A program made the translations under genes and the position numbers. A stretch of DNA of 60,000 nt from Polytrichum commune (lineage: Eukaryota; Streptophyta; Polytrichopsida; Polytrichales; Polytrichaceae), in the NCBI GenBank assembly GCA_950295325.1, contig OX485806.1:24864001-24924000 (forward strand), in the 5' to 3' direction. The notes beneath the pieces are model-generated. The model was not told where the DNA came from and made no database searches. It was given only the letters and a program-made list of their open reading frames with translations. Positions 10,781-23,779 of the stretch are shown here, one piece after another (position 1 is the first letter of the stretch; the number at the start of each line of letters is the position of its first letter).

Positions 10781-12570
10781 CTAAGCCTTTAACCTAATTG
10801 GCCCACTAACTAACTCCTAATTAAACTATTCTACCCTACAATGCAAAGAACACACAACTCTACATTGATGTAATTAGAATTCAAACCAAAAGCCTTCACT
10901 CTTTTTATATTTTTGAATAGAGGTAGTAATATAAAAACTAATGTTTTAACATATTTAGAGGGTTAGAAACATATGTGGGCATAACTTTGGGCTCACATAA
11001 CGGCCACAAGGTTTGCCTTCCACATGATTAGACCTTCGACCTCCTTTCACATGAGGAATTTCGCCCGTGCCGATTTGGCCGCTTAAATCATTCTTTGTCG
11101 ATATGTATTCGAAAATCGAGTGTCTTAGGATTTCGGTAACTATTCTAGCCTTATCATTTCTATTCCATGTGTGGGAATACCACACACCCTAGTAATTAAG
11201 TACGTCATCCGAACCTCGTGACTTTCAATTCTCAAGCAATTCCCATCATCAAGGCTTAAATTCGGACACCTATATTTTGAAACGCGTATTTGTGAGTACT
11301 TAGTTTAAACAAGAAACCTCTCAATACCTTGATTAATATGGTTGAATAACTCTTCAAGAAATTTTGTCCTTAACATTGATCCGGTTGATCAATTACTCTT
11401 GAAGTACAAGTCCGGCTAATCTCCTTTGATACATGTACGATGGAGGTAACAAATTCAAAATCCCCTTTTGCTTTATTATCCAATCTCTTACATGGTCTTT
11501 GAATCCTATTTCTATCCGGTTCTATTAAAATCCTTAAATGCTTCAAAAGATTCCACATTTGTCTTCAAGTTTCCTAGGTGGCACAATTTCTAAAGCCTCA
11601 AAGTAACTTCATTTCCAACTTTCTTTATGTATCCAAGCTCTCAAGTTTTTTAGTGTCCCCGTTCTCAAGTCCGTACGCATCCAAATCCTCACAATTTCGA
11701 GTTACCAAATTCTCAAGTTCTTCATTGTGTATTCAATTCCTAAATCGAAGTTCCAAGTATCTAAGTTCTTGAAATTTCTTCAATTCCAAGTATCCAATCC
11801 GAGGCATCAAGGTAACAAAATAACAAATCCGAATTTCGGTTATAATGCTTGAGAACTCTGGATCAAAAAAACACTCATGTGTGATCTAGCTGGGCCAAAT
11901 GAAGTGTGTTAGGCCCCTTAAGTTTCCCTTTTTATATAGTCCCCAAAATCTAAAATTAACCCAATTATCTATATTTTGGATTTATTAATATAACTATGTT
12001 ATGTCTCTATGTTCTAATTTGAATATCCATGATCTACGAATTTAATATCTTAAGCCTAACCGTTTCCTAAGACTTATTTTATGTTGACATTAGGCGGTGA
12101 AGTTTTTCTTTTTCTTTATCTTTTTCTAACTACTTTCTTAAAGTCGATCCTAAAGTCTCTATGTCTTTGAATTTAAAAGTCTTGTGGGGTCTTCGGTTGC
12201 TTTCCAAGTCCTAGGGGACTTCGGTAGCCTTCTAATAAGTCCCGGGGGTCTTTGCAACCGTTTCCAAGAGTGGGTTTTCAGCCTTAGATCCAAGGATGGG
12301 GTCTTCAACCAAGTCCCAATTCCCCACACGTTCCCGAGACCTTGCCTATTCCCATGACGTTCCCTTTACATGTTCCCGGCCACCACGTGGCAACCCCTTG
12401 GTGCCGTTCCCTACGGCGTTCTCTTGAGTTCCCAATGGGGCTTTGTCTTCCTCCCTTGCCAACTCCTCTCATCAAGCTCCTCTTGCAATCTCGGAATTCC
12501 CACACTCATGCCCCTTTTCCCCTTGGCCTTCGTAGTGTTGATCGCCTCCATGTACTTCATGTGGATGATT
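10781..12570. other. Intergenic DNA, nothing identified
   Basis: AT-rich to 12180, then more balanced. 11580-11770 has a repetitive TTCTCAAGTTC-like theme in many loose variants. 12180-12570 may be the diverged 3' part of the LINE remnant that follows, but I could not align it. Confidence 0.35.
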
Positions 12571-13160
12571 TATGACAAGTAGCATGTTTGGTCTTAGCCT
12601 TGCATTGCATTGCATTTGACATGGTCTTGCATTGCATGTGCATGCTAGTAGCCAAGTTGGTATTGTGTTGTCTTGTGGTTTGTCATTATCCTTTCCTATA
12701 ATTTTTGTTAGGTTATTTGTTATTGTGTTGCATCTAGATGTTTTATTGCTCATGAATAGGTTATGAAATTTTCATATTACGTTGCTGTGCATTTTCTGTT
12801 CTTAGTCCATGTCTGTTTGTTCCAGGCATGCTAAAAGCAAATGGGTGTATGTGTTTGGTGTTTGTGCTTGGCATAGTGTGCAAACAATCTTGTGGGACAA
12901 ACAATGTGTATTTTGGCGTTTCCCATGTATTGTGCACACCTAAATTTTAGTAGTTGCGTGATTTCGGGGTACATAACGAGGGTGTCATTTGAAGAGTTAT
13001 TCCAAAAGTCGTTGGTGTCGGCCCATTTGTTCATGTATGTGAACTTCTTGTTGTTGTTGCTTTTTGTTGTTGTTTTGCTTCTCGGTCATCAAGATATTTT
13101 TCTTAGTATCTTTCTGGCTCCTTGAATGTATATCTCTTTGCTTCAATCCCGCCTCCATGT
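12571..13160 (-). mobile_element. LINE remnant related to the 56-kb LINE (C-terminal part)
   Basis: Minus-strand frames match the protein C terminus of the LINE at 56113-57842. 12918-12953 gives LKFRCAQYMGNA against LKFRYAQYMGNY there. 12571-12663 gives IPTWLLAC...CNARLRPNMLLVI against VPEWLIEC...CHARLRPNILCII. Upstream, HEQMGR/MNKWAD corresponds to YVDKWL. The zinc-knuckle region between them is degraded and the frame shifts at least twice. The 5' limit is approximate. Confidence 0.75.
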
Positions 13161-13566
13161 AGCCGATGTGGTCATGATCCATGTCATTAAAAAACATATC
13201 TTACAACACTGAAAAAAAAATGCAAATCTACCACAATCATAAAAGATATTCTTTTACCAACGGAGAACAATTCCCTAGAACTCATATGTCATTGGAAAAG
13301 AAGACCGAGTCGACTCGTACGGCTCTCGAGCCTCGAGATGCGAGCACTTTTGGAGGCCGCCGACTCGATGCACGTGTGTAAATTAACAAGATAATTGAGC
13401 ACGTTTAGTTTAACCGGTTATACATAGAAGTCCATAGTGGTTTATTGTACTCTTTTGGAGTTTCGGACCGCGTATTTTGGCTACCAAACCCACCAGCCAC
13501 ATGCACCTTTGCTGGTTGGCATATAAAATAAAATAAACGCGTTGTCATGACCGTGCACTCTTCTAA
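13161..13566. other. Intergenic DNA with a short dispersed-repeat fragment
   Basis: 13206-13290 resembles parts of 14190-14280 and 25815-25900 (GCAAATCTA...ACCAACG.AGAAC...ACTCATATG). 13300-13375 is GC-rich with small palindromes such as GAGTCGACTC. No gene. Confidence 0.4.
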
Positions 13567-14076
13567 TGCCCCCTCCCCACTTGACATTAGCTAAGCCTAA
13601 AAGTGGGTTCTTAAAAATGAGCGTTCACACCATCGACATTATCTAGTGCTGAGCCTAGTTGGCAAATGATGTGGCATGGCTTACAAGTGGAGGTTTTAAG
13701 CTAAAACTACCGACCCTCCCATCGGTACCTAAACATGAGGTAAGAATGTAGGACCTCTAAAAGTGTTGCCTCCCGCTCTTGTGATTGGTTGCTTTTAGTC
13801 TTAGCTATGAGGGCACGAGGAGCTCCATTAACAAAAACCGATGGTAAGTATTAAGGCCTTTGGGGTGGGACAAAAACTATCCAACATTCATTAGTTGGTA
13901 GATAAAACAATGAACATGTGTGAAAGCTACTTAACTAAAGCCTACTTGGAAATCTCCAGAGCAAGTTCTTGTAGGTGCATTGGGATGGCCGGACGTGTCC
14001 GCTATAACCAAGGGAGCTTTACCCGGGTTTTAGGGAAGTCTTTGGTTATTTGCTAATGTCAAGTGGGGAGGGGGCA
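13567..14076. mobile_element. PIF/Harbinger-type MITE (family D)
   Basis: Nearly perfect inverted ends TGCCCCCTCCCCACTTGACA... continue for about 24 bp on each side, and TAA lies outside both (13564-13566 and 14077-14079). A 3-bp TAA/TTA duplication is the mark of PIF/Harbinger insertion. Length 510 bp, no open frame. Confidence 0.8.
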
Positions 14077-14099
14077 TAAGTTATATTCTATGCTTGGTT

Positions 14100-14720
14100 T
14101 AGAGGTGCCCAAGCACGACAAAACCGTTGCTTGAACACTTGGCTCCGTGTGCTACAACCATGAACCCTTGGTGATTGACATGCATCACTAGAAAATTTGT
14201 AAATATGCAAATCTTTCACAAGGATAGATTAGCAAAAAAATAATTTAGTGACAGAGGATGATTGTCGAGGACCCATACGTTGGTGGTGAATTGACGCTTT
14301 GCAATTTAGTTGTGTATTGCACTAGATCCATTACCAATTACTTGCATCCAAGCGTAGTTTACATTGATGGAGTTTGATGCAATCTTATGAGTTATGTTTT
14401 GTACTTGGTTCAAAGGCGCCCGAGCACTTGGCATGTCATGAAGATGAAACAACCCGAGCTGGAACACTTTGGCAACATGCACTACAAGCGTATAAGTCAT
14501 AGGTGATTGACATACATCATTGGAAAATTTGCAAATCTATACAATGACAAACTTGCATAATATTTTCAGGATCGCCTGATGGTTGCCAAGGACTCATATG
14601 TTGGTAGTGATGTGGCAACTTGCAATTTCAATATGTGTGTTGCACTAGATTCATTGCCAGTCTATTGAACCCATGAATAGGCTACACTTATGGAGTTTGA
14701 TGCATGCAACCCTTTTGGAT
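14100..14720 (+). repeat. Diverged 332-bp tandem duplication
   Basis: Two direct copies with offset 332 share phrases such as GTGATTGACATRCATCA (14171 and 14503), ACTCATATG-like and ATGGAGTTTGATGCA. Identity is roughly 75-80% by eye. A further partial copy lies at 25790-25950. Not coding. Confidence 0.65.
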
Positions 14721-15728
14721 CGGGCCAACAATGTCAACTGCGTGGTCATGTCATGGTCACGCCTTGGGTAATGAGTACTGTTAATTATCAATGTAATGTT
14801 TTAGTGTTCTATGTTTTAGTGTTTGAGATTTGAGCACAAAATCAAGGGACTTTGTTCCCTTTTTAAGAAGACTTTCACCTCCTTAGAAATGAAAATCATA
14901 GTGTGAGAATAGTACACCGATGTTATGTGGGTGCATGTGTTGGTGGAGGGATTGAAACCCACGTACTCTCTAACTCAAAGTATATACCAGCCATGCTAAT
15001 CACCTATACTTCTGGGAGATGATGGAAATCTCTTTAAACACATCAATAATAATAATAAGGTGGTAGTGTACTATGGTCCAAGGGTCCACTCCTCATTGGA
15101 ATTCTAATGTGCATGGGTGACTATGAAACCCCTAAATTATGAGACATTTAAAGAGAAACATGTTGACATATTAAATGTTCCGCTAGAAAATGCATTCGTC
15201 TATTATTACTAAAGAATCTAATCTAATGTGATAATTGCCTCCACTACATGCACAAAATATATTTCAAGACTGCAAGGCACTATTATGTACATAGAACCCA
15301 CTTTCACTTCCAATTTCGGGACGTTATTGAGCATTTTTCATGCTCAAGATGCAACTTATAATAATGTAAGCTTACAACATACGCCTACTCACAACTTATC
15401 CTTTAGGACCCAATTTTGTGCATCTACCTCCACTTCAAAATCCTTAACATCCTTCTTATTTGTACGCTCAAGAGAAAACCAATATGTACCCCTCGTTTAT
15501 AATGTGTATGCTTATGCCTCAAAATTATGCTCCTCTTGACAATCACATTAGTTTGTACTTGATATGAAGAGAAAACCTTGCCAAAATATGTGTACCACAT
15601 GGTATTAAAACTCAAAAATACACTTTTAGCTTGTTCCTTATCATTAGGAATATTTAAGAAACAAATGAGAACGCATAAACCTCTTGAAGTGGAACACTAC
15701 AACATTATCATCATCCCCATTCTTACAT
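14721..15728. other. AT-rich intergenic DNA, nothing identified
   Basis: Open frames of about 100 codons (15228-15539) and their antisense lack recognisable motifs and fit chance in AT-rich DNA. Confidence 0.4.
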
Positions 15729-15742
15729 GGGGGGGGGGGGGG
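15729..15742. repeat. G14 homopolymer
   Basis: Fourteen consecutive G. Similar runs occur at 8675-8687 (G13), 35615-35625 (C11) and 58981-58996 (C16). Confidence 0.95.
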
Positions 15743-15784
15743 TGACTCCTCAGGGAGGGTTGTATATCACATGCGGCCAAGGGG

Positions 15785-15832
15785 TATAATTGTAGGGGGG
15801 TATAATTGTAGGGGGGTATAATTGTAGGGGGG
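15785..15832 (+). repeat. 16-bp minisatellite, three identical units
   Basis: TATAATTGTAGGGGGG occurs three times in perfect tandem, with a G4 lead-in and a degenerate fourth start (TATATTGATA). Confidence 0.97.
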
Positions 15833-15842
15833 TATATTGATA

Positions 15843-16583
15843 GCATGGACGATTCAAATGGACCATGCAATTATCTAATTATCTAATTCATGGTTGTTTT
15901 AAGCATTCATGTAATCACTTACGAATTGTCAAGGGATTTTTAGCCCCTTGATTTATTATGATAAATTAGAAAAATAAATCTAAAAATGAAAGACAAAGAT
16001 ATTTCTAACGATTTGTGCCAAATCTAAACTAAATTATCAAGGAAAGACACCATTTTGGCTCCCAAATTATGTCTTCAAGATGTTTAGACTAACCATTGAC
16101 GTTGATTAACCGTTGAATTGCATTGTGACCACCTATGTGACCACCGCTTTGACCATTTTAACCCTCACTTGTAGGTGTCCGTATTGTCCACAAAGCGGTG
16201 CCCTTTTTTAACAAGTGGATCATTTGACAATGGGTTGTTGGTGAGACGGATGTAGAAGGTCCCACTTTGGAACAAAGCTCCACAAGGTTAGGCACATGTA
16301 GAGTCAATATCTAAAGTTATTTTTCACGGCCACCAAACTACACTAAATAGGATCATTAATGTGATGGACATCAATATGTTTTATAAGATATTATAGATAT
16401 ATAAAATATTTGTTCATGTTGATAGGAACTATGACATTGGACCAAAATTACTAGATAAAACTAATACTATCATAAATAAGTAAGGAGACACACTCACACA
16501 CCTCCTTGTGTCAAAAAAGTGAAATTGACTTTATCTTGGTAACTTAGAATTGTAAGTCAATGCAGTAAATCACTTCATTTTTC
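15843..16583. other. AT-rich intergenic DNA, nothing identified
   Basis: No gene or repeat boundary seen; a few short GACCACC-like direct repeats around 16127-16150. Confidence 0.4.
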
Positions 16584-16730
16584 CTTTTTTTTAGGGGGGG
16601 AACACAAAATGCGTTTGGCCACTTGGCTGGTTTTTTCGTCAAGTAAAGAGAAGATTTCACGGCCGGGAATCAAACCACTAACCACTCCGTTTGGTACTTT
16701 AGGGTCATCTCGAACCTTGCAAGTCACTCT
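16584..16730 (-). mobile_element. SINE-like sequence (family S2), single copy
   Basis: On the minus strand a GGTTTGATTCC box-B-like promoter element is followed by GTGAAATCTTCTCTTTACTTGACG and ends in a short A tract (the T run at 16584-16592). The same body occurs three times at 34300-35300 with box B as GGTTCGATTCC. Possible decayed duplication AGTGACTT/AGTGATTT at the edges. Box A is not clear in this copy. Confidence 0.5.
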
Positions 16731-16959
16731 ATTGAAAAGGTCACACTAATGATGATTTTGGTGTCAATCTCCAAAACAATGTTCTTAAACATGTGTAGGC
16801 CCTTGATGAATCCACAAGGGTTAGGTGCCTAATGCCAACATAGCTATAATGTGGACACCTATACTTGAACAGTATGTGGTTAGGGCCCAAAAATTAGGGA
16901 AAAAAGGAAAAATAAAAAACACTCATATCAAAAAAATAAAAATAAAAAATCCAATCATT

Positions 16960-17230
16960 ATTGCATTGGATACATGTGTTTATATGAGATTGGACTTCGT
17001 GCTCAAAACATGCTAACCATTTTAGGCTCAATCAACAAACACAAATGAGGGATCTATAGGACCACGTAATGAGTTGGAGAATCTTCACTTTGATAATGAA
17101 CCAAGCATTCTTATGGGCTCTAAAAATCAATGAGGCAAATGGCTGCGGGCATGATTTGAATTTGCTAATCATCTCTCACTGATCACATGTCTCATATTCT
17201 AGGAGAAGTAGGTGCAATATAAAAAATATC
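16960..17230 (+). repeat. Dispersed repeat family G, copy 1
   Basis: Shares with 25130-25780 and 46145-46390 a run of phrases: GATTGGACT..., ATGCTCAAAA-like, CTTCACTTTGATAATGA, GGCTCTTAAA-like and GCTAATCATCTC. The order is the same in all three. Its nature is unknown; this copy shows the uninterrupted state of the site that holds a SINE at 25322. Confidence 0.65.
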
Positions 17231-17859
17231 CACATAGTGGGTGCATTAAGAAAATTATCCACGTAGTACATGTCTGCATTGGACGCTTATGACATAACCC
17301 AATCGAGAAATAGCATACTAATATTTGTCCTTCAAAACACGATTTTTTTCACAAGGATACCAATAAGGTATGTGAGCCTTATTTGATTATTCATCTTAAT
17401 CGGACAACTATATTTGAGTGGTGTGTATTTAGGCTAGATCTATGAACAAACACCCAACAAGGCACGCGTATAAAAGAGAGTGAACTACGAGTGCAAAAAA
17501 GTATCAACCATTTCAGACTTAATAATTAACCTAATCGGGAGATCTACGAAGTCATATGAAATTCTAGCATCCAATAATCATAGCTTAATCAAGGGAGGTC
17601 CAATTTTCAATGCGATTTGTGTGGATTTGATGATGCAACACAAAGTCTTGTTGCATGAAACCGGTTGGTAGGAATTCGAGAACGTCGAAAAAACTAACCA
17701 AATGAGTGACACCCACGTGCTATGCTATGAACATGATAAGGAAATTCAACTTAAACCAAATATAGGTGTCAAAGGCCAAGTTGAAGATTCAACAATAGTC
17801 AACAAGGAGTACGGTCGTGGACTCTGCATCACACTGTGTCTTTGTCAAACTTAAAAGAG
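17231..17859. other. AT-rich intergenic DNA, nothing identified
   Basis: Only scattered short similarities (for example GGACAACTATATTTG at 17401 and near 24464). Confidence 0.4.
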
Positions 17860-18297
17860 CGTATGGATGATAGTATAATGAGATTTTAATATTCGGTTGA
17901 ACTCCGTACAACTTTTTGTCTAATTAGTGTGGGTTAGAGTTTTGTTTTCCTATAACGTTTTACTCACATTACTATTTTTTACCAACTAAGTGAGATCATA
18001 TTCTTCGGTGTGCATACTAAGTACTTATGTTATTTGGGTGGAAAACAATGATACTCTTGGTAACATGTCATAGCAATGCGTGCGGATAATAGTATAGTGA
18101 GATTTTGATATTTGGATGAACTACGTACAAATTTTTATCTAATTAGTGTGGGTTAGAGTTTTGTTTTCCTATAACGTTTTGCCAACATTACTATTTTTTA
18201 CCGACTAAGTGAGATCATATTATTCAGTGTGCATACTAAGTACTTATGTTATTTGGGTGTAAAAAATGATACTCTCAGTAAAATGTCATAGCAATGT
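17860..18297 (+). repeat. 219-bp tandem duplication within repeat family F
   Basis: Two direct copies (about 17860-18078 and 18079-18297) are roughly 90% identical. Each contains TCTAATTAGTGTGGGTTAG and GCATACTAAGTACTTATG. The inverse of the first phrase closes the unit at 18313-18334 (CACACTAATTAGACACAAAG), so a terminal-inverted-repeat element spanning about 17919-18336 has been internally duplicated. Relatives lie at 28555-28790 and 37773-38065. Confidence 0.7.
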
Positions 18298-18344
18298 GTA
18301 ACTCCAGATGGTAGACCACACTAATTAGACACAAAGGTGTGCAA

Positions 18345-18530
18345 TGTTTATGGTATTTAGTGTCACTTACTATTTGGAAGTACGCCATGCAATAACTTAG
18401 CAAGCGTTGAATAGGTTGATCGGACGTTATCGAACATAAATGACTTTTTTTGGTAAAAATATTACGTTTTTAATAAATAGGTATAGTGTTGTGTAACTAC
18501 AAATAGTAAGTGATAGTAAATACCATAAAC
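18345..18530. mobile_element. Small hairpin MITE
   Basis: GTTTATGGTATTTAGTGTCA...CTATTTG on the left is matched in inverse by CAAATAGTAAGTGATAGT...CCATAAAC on the right, arms about 30-35 bp. AAT lies outside both ends, a possible 3-bp duplication. Length 186 bp. Confidence 0.65.
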
Positions 18531-18591
18531 AATTTAACACAAATCTATAGGGGGCATAAGTTTTTACCATACCTCCTAATATGTGTGCCAC

Positions 18592-19363
18592 GCATGGGTG
18601 TGTCACTCTACAGGCTTTTTGCGCACCATGTGTGGTAGAGGGGTATTTGTTTAGCGGATATTTACTTCCGAGGCATGAATTAAAGGTTCCCTTTAATTAC
18701 TTAATTCTCTACAACGACCTATTTGTTGGCATCCTATCATTGGTTATATCTCCCATGCCAATGTAATCTATTGTAGTCTATATTCCTTTTTAAGTAAAAA
18801 AAGTAATCCATGTCCATACATACCATTACATATCAAAATTGCATAGCAGTTCCTGAAGTCATGAACTTCACAGGGACTTCAAACAAAACACAACCACATC
18901 ACACTTGCATATCATACACAACCATATGAACAGCTAAAATGTCATACAACATGTCCATAACAAAAGTGTGGGTGTATTCACCCCAAAAGAAAATTGCATG
19001 ATCACATGCTAAAAAACACAACACCCACTTCGTAGGAATCTACACATGAGCACAAAGAAAATCCTATACGGGTACGAAAAAAAATTACAACCTCAAAATC
19101 TAACAACCTCTTCCAAATTCCAAATGCCCCAACTCCCAACTCTTGATCATACTAAACATAAACCCTAGGATCCTGAACTTCAACCCCTATATTACTTCTA
19201 CTGAACGTAATGGCCCATATTTAATACTTATATGGGATTGTCTACTTTTAATGGACCCTTCATTATTTGAAATTATGTTCATAATATTTTATTTGAAAAG
19301 AATTTAATCCTCACTATGTTATGCCACATGTCGTTTGCAAAATGCACTAAGTGACCCACATGT
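18592..19363. mobile_element. hAT-like element, family H1, copy b
   Basis: Aligns in order with H1-a without its Tigger insertion: GCACCATGTGTGG/GCACCACGTGCGG near the left, TTAAAGGTTCCCTTTAATTAC, TATATTCCTTTTTAAGTA, AATGGCCCATATTT, GGGATTGTCTACTTTTAATG and ATGCACTAAGTGA on the right. The outer ends have diverged (GCATGGGTGTGTCACT and inverse ACATGTGGGTCACT). TGTGCCAC (18584-18591) and GGTGCCAC (19364-19371) would be an 8-bp duplication with one change. About 772 bp; no transposase. Confidence 0.75.
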
Positions 19364-19371
19364 GGTGCCAC

Positions 19372-21354
19372 ATATCCTAATTAAGTAGTTTTTATTACAA
19401 TAGAGTTTCTACCATATGTCAACAAGATTGTCCCAATCATTAAATTGATAGCATGTTTGTTAGATGAGAATATATCTCAACCACTCTATCAAGTCCCATA
19501 GTGGCACATGAAAGACACGTGAGTGGATTCTTGAGCCTCAAATCGTATAAAGGGTTTTGCTCAAGGGTGCACCTAGTAGTAGAGGATAAAAAACACGGGA
19601 GTAGGTACTTTTGACCCCCGTTTACACTTATCATTGGCATGCAAAAATATGAAGAAAAACAAAATGGACATGTTAAACCTTGTGCACATTTTATGTGGTA
19701 AAAAAGTGTATCTATTGTGAGTTGTTAGTTTTCTTCAATGGAAAACCAAGACATTTCAAGTTAGACTTTTACCCAAGTTTTGGAGGTCAATTTCATTTAT
19801 TTGGTCGAATTCGTTTCGTCAAACAAAAGAATTGCAAGTAATGAGATAACATCTAGAAACAACACCTTGAAATTCATCACGATAAATGTCAATACGGGGG
19901 TAGTAGCATAATTTTCCACTCACCTCATTTTGAATCTTTACATTGAGTGTGCCCCACGTGTGGATTTAGTGCACAATCATTCAGCCTTGAGGACTAAAAA
20001 ATTATTGCACAGTCTATCATGATGTATCACATTTCTTGAGTACTTAACACCTTGAATGTGTTCCCAAAATTGTCATGGAAACCTTGAACAAATAAAGATA
20101 TCAAGTCATAAGGAGGTGAAAGTGAGCTCATTTCCCAATACCATTAGAAGGTTTTTCAAACCTCAACAACAACAAAGGTAGTATCGAATCGAAGGATCTA
20201 ACTTAGCTACGTTGAAAACCTGTGTATGAGAGACTTGTGGGAATTGTGAGCGAAGATAAATAAGTGTAAATGCGACATTTGTGGAACAATTTCAACATGC
20301 CTACCTCGCTAGATAGGAGCCTGGGAGGTAAAGACCTAAGTTGCAAATTGCAATGGAACTCAAATGTCAAACTTAATGGACGAGTGTTAAAAATGGATCC
20401 CGTATGATTTGTTCTCTATCATCCTTGTCATCATTTGAATAGTTTACTTTCCTCCATTGCAATACATCTATGTTGGATTTCATTTCTACACCAAATAGTG
20501 TCATTAGCGTGACCTTTTGAATGAGGCGACAACCTGTGTTGACTTGAGGTTCTAAGTTATTGAGATAAAGTCAACTTCACTATCTAACACATTAATTTAT
20601 GTGAGTGTGTCGTCTTACTTTTAAATATGTGATCCAATATTCCAATTGTTACCATACGTAAAAAAAAGAGTATTATAGATATTTTTAAAATGTCAAAAAC
20701 TCTAATGCTAGTCACACTAATGACCCTAGTAGTTTTAGCGTAAGAAATCAATTAAATAATATTACTACTTAAGCTCTATCAGATGCTTTTGACATGCATC
20801 GATGGCCACAATTGTGCCCCATTTCATGAGAATTTCATCTACGTGGTAGATAGCTCAAAAAATATTGTCCCCGGATATTGTCATCTTAAGGAGCCCAAAA
20901 TTACGCACCAACACAAGTTTCTCATGGTCCACATTCGTTGTTCAAGGCTTTTGGACGTGATCTCTTTTCGCACTTGTCACTTTTTCACACTTTGTGTGTG
21001 CGCGTGTGTGTGTGTGTGGGCCTTGTGTGGCACACTTCTTAGCTTCAACACGTATATTTTGAGTGAGATTATGTGGTAAGGATTGTAGTTAAAAATGGGC
21101 ATTGTGACAAATGTTTCTCCATGAGATTGGACTATCTGTTCATAATACATTAGAAAAATAGAGAAAGTTTATGTGAATTCCTGAAAAGAAAGAGAATCTT
21201 CATTGTGATGTATATTTTTTGCATCCCAACACACTTGGAATGCCAATCTGCACAATTTGCAATTGCTGATCAAATGAGATTATTCTTGATCCAAATTCAA
21301 TGGTCAAATTTGTATGTGGAGTTGGGAGTCTCCACAATGAAGATGTGCATCTTC
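19372..21354. other. AT-rich intergenic DNA; GT-rich tract at 20993-21018
   Basis: No gene. An open frame at 20783-21079 runs through a simple GT/CG tract and lacks motifs. 21120-21190 faintly resembles repeat family G. Confidence 0.4.
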
Positions 21355-21386
21355 TATAGATAGATAGATAGATACACACACACACA
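21355..21386. repeat. Compound microsatellite (TAGA)n then (CA)n
   Basis: About five TAGA units run into a short CA tract. Confidence 0.9.
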
Positions 21387-21901
21387 AGAATGGAGCTTGT
21401 TGCAATGCAATAACCTTACAAGATTGAAACAAAAAAATTATATTAAGAACAAATTAAAGTTCACAAAAATAGCATTTGACACAAGAAAGGTTTTATGAAT
21501 AGCTGAGGTGGTAATGCCAACAATGGGCCTTTGTATTTGCTTCTTTTGAAAATGGCTTACTAGAAATAAGTGGAGTTAGCATAAGAGCTTAGTTAATATT
21601 CATGATCATGTGAAATATTGATTTGGGTTTAAAAATTGTCATTTGGCATATGAGGTGGCGTTCTAGGATTGGGGAAGGGGGCGCCTTCCACAAAACATAC
21701 CCCCCTCCCTCTCTTGCCCTCTATCTAGGCCGTCCACCTCTGTGATCAAAGGCTCTGGAAAAAAAAAGGTGCCAAAATGTTTATGTCTAGTAACCCTCTC
21801 GGCCCCATTGGGGCTCAAACATCCAAGAAGGTTACCAATCCGTGGTTCATCTTGAGCCCCTATGTCTAGTCTCACGCTTGAAGGTTAAAATATTACTTAT
21901 A

Positions 21902-22054
21902 GCCCACCCACACTTATTGGTGCGGGCCACCAGTGAACGGTGAGTACCACCACTAGTTACGTCCAGTGGCTCTCACTGGCTGAACCAACTCTAAAATTGC
22001 CCCTGCTAGTAGGAACTGTTCACTGGTGGCCCACACCGGTAAATATGGGTGGGC
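21902..22054. mobile_element. 153-bp MITE with about 40-bp inverted repeats
   Basis: Left end GCCCACCCACACTTATTGG...GGGCCACCAGTGAAC is mirrored by GTTCACTGGTGGCCC...TATGGGTGGGC. TATA lies outside both ends (21898-21901 and 22055-22058), consistent with a TA or longer duplication. The single strand would fold into a strong hairpin. Confidence 0.8.
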
Positions 22055-22058
22055 TATA

Positions 22059-23589
22059 CCTCTCACACTATTAACTTCTTTCACTTTATACCCATAATAT
22101 TCATACATATTTATATATACTCCGAAAACCACTAAGGATTGCCCCACCTATATATGGAGATAGATTGCCCCGCCTATGGAGGTAGATTGTCACTTAAAAT
22201 ATCTTTGACCTCGTGAGGGTCCTTCTAAAAGTTGTTCGGTTGATGGCTTCCCGTTTCTTGCAATATAAGTTTGGTTTATTATGTTATTGAAAAAGTGACA
22301 ATAAATGAAAAGGGAAGTGGGGTCTATATAGCAAGTATGACAAATTGTAGGGTGTAGAAAGTGTAGTGGGTATAGGGGAGGGGCAGTTTTAGGAGGACTT
22401 GGAAATTCCGGACCTAGCAATGATGACAATGTTGGACTTTACTTCACATCACATTACCATGTACCCTAAAGTGATTCCGATTTCAAGTCCCGCCGGTTTG
22501 TCTATTTTGATTGCCAAAGTTGAATTTGATGGATCGGTAACCATGTTACGAGTGTTCGTATCACATATTAGAGTCACGAGTGACGTTTTGAGATCAAACT
22601 CCCGTTGATTTTGTTAAACGTGAGTTTGGGAGCATAACCATAAATGTCTCTCATGTTTTCTTAAGGTTTTAGGTCAATATGTTTAAATAGTGGTGTCAGG
22701 CTATCAATACTTAACTTTCTGGATATATTATGGTTTCATCGTAGGTTTGCTATTGGTATTAGGTTAGTTCTGGTGTCCCCTTATCTAGAATATGTAACAA
22801 TTGACTTGCGTATTATTTCAATGCATCTTTGTTGAACATAGGAGAGGTATGCTCGCATGCAACAACTCCCTCTCACCCAAATTTATCACTCAAAAGTAAA
22901 ATTTTCAATTAATATCATGTTATGTTGATAATATTCGGTCATGAACTCAGGAGCACATTGGATTTCCATACTTGTAACATGTTGGTGCACAAATGGTGTG
23001 TTAATTATGACTATGTGTTACTAATTATACATAGGTTCTGGGGTAATCTTTCTCATTCCATTGTAGATAGTTTGTGCCCAACTGGAATCCATATGCATGT
23101 GTACAAGAAGCGCATACAAATACATGAGATTAAAAGCAAAGTATGAATTATTAAAGTAGATATGCCTACAAACATTGAAGGCATGATTTTTGCCTGAACT
23201 TTTAGTATAATTGTACACTCATGTTATTGAATTTCCTTTTAATTTGTTTTGTATAGACCTATACTTCTTGCTATTTCTTCGCTATAACTTTATACGGACG
23301 TTCCATTTTTTGTCCACCCAACAAAAATTGTCTATACAAGGGTTATTAAGTTGAAGGTGGCACATGAATGTGATGCATGCTTTTAATATAAGGTGCACCT
23401 CCAGGGATCATTGGCTAGAATCCAACATAAAGAAGAAGAATGGCTATTTGCATGCGGCTGCACATAAAATTTTATTTGTTCCTTTTCCTTTTTCTTTTGG
23501 GCTATTATTGTTGACCTAGAAATGACATCTACCTCGGATTCTATGAATGGGGCGAACAAATGGAGTTCAATCGTTATCGATCATTTTAG
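22059..23589. other. AT-rich intergenic DNA, nothing identified
   Basis: Open frames of 65-79 codons here show no known motif. Confidence 0.4.
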
Positions 23590-23710
23590 AAGAAGAATCT
23601 GTTAGAATATACCTTAGATTAATAAAGAAAACCCAAAAGATCACAACATGTAACTGGTGGGACCGAACATGCTCAAAATCATCCCCATACAATGCTCAAA
23701 TTATTACCAA
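23590..23710 (+). repeat. Dispersed repeat R1, partial copy
   Basis: Contains AATATACC, TTAATAAAGAAAACC, AAAGATCACAACATGTAACT and GGACCGA in the same order as copies near 34300, 38440 and 50480-54050. The family includes both strands elsewhere in the window. Confidence 0.6.
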
Positions 23711-23755
23711 TCTTGGACTAATAACATCAATCTTTTGCCCCATCCATCTATATCT

Positions 23756-23775
23756 ATATATATATATATATATTG
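23756..23775. repeat. (TA)n microsatellite
   Basis: About nine to ten TA units after CTATATC. Confidence 0.9.
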
Positions 23776-23779
23776 AGGT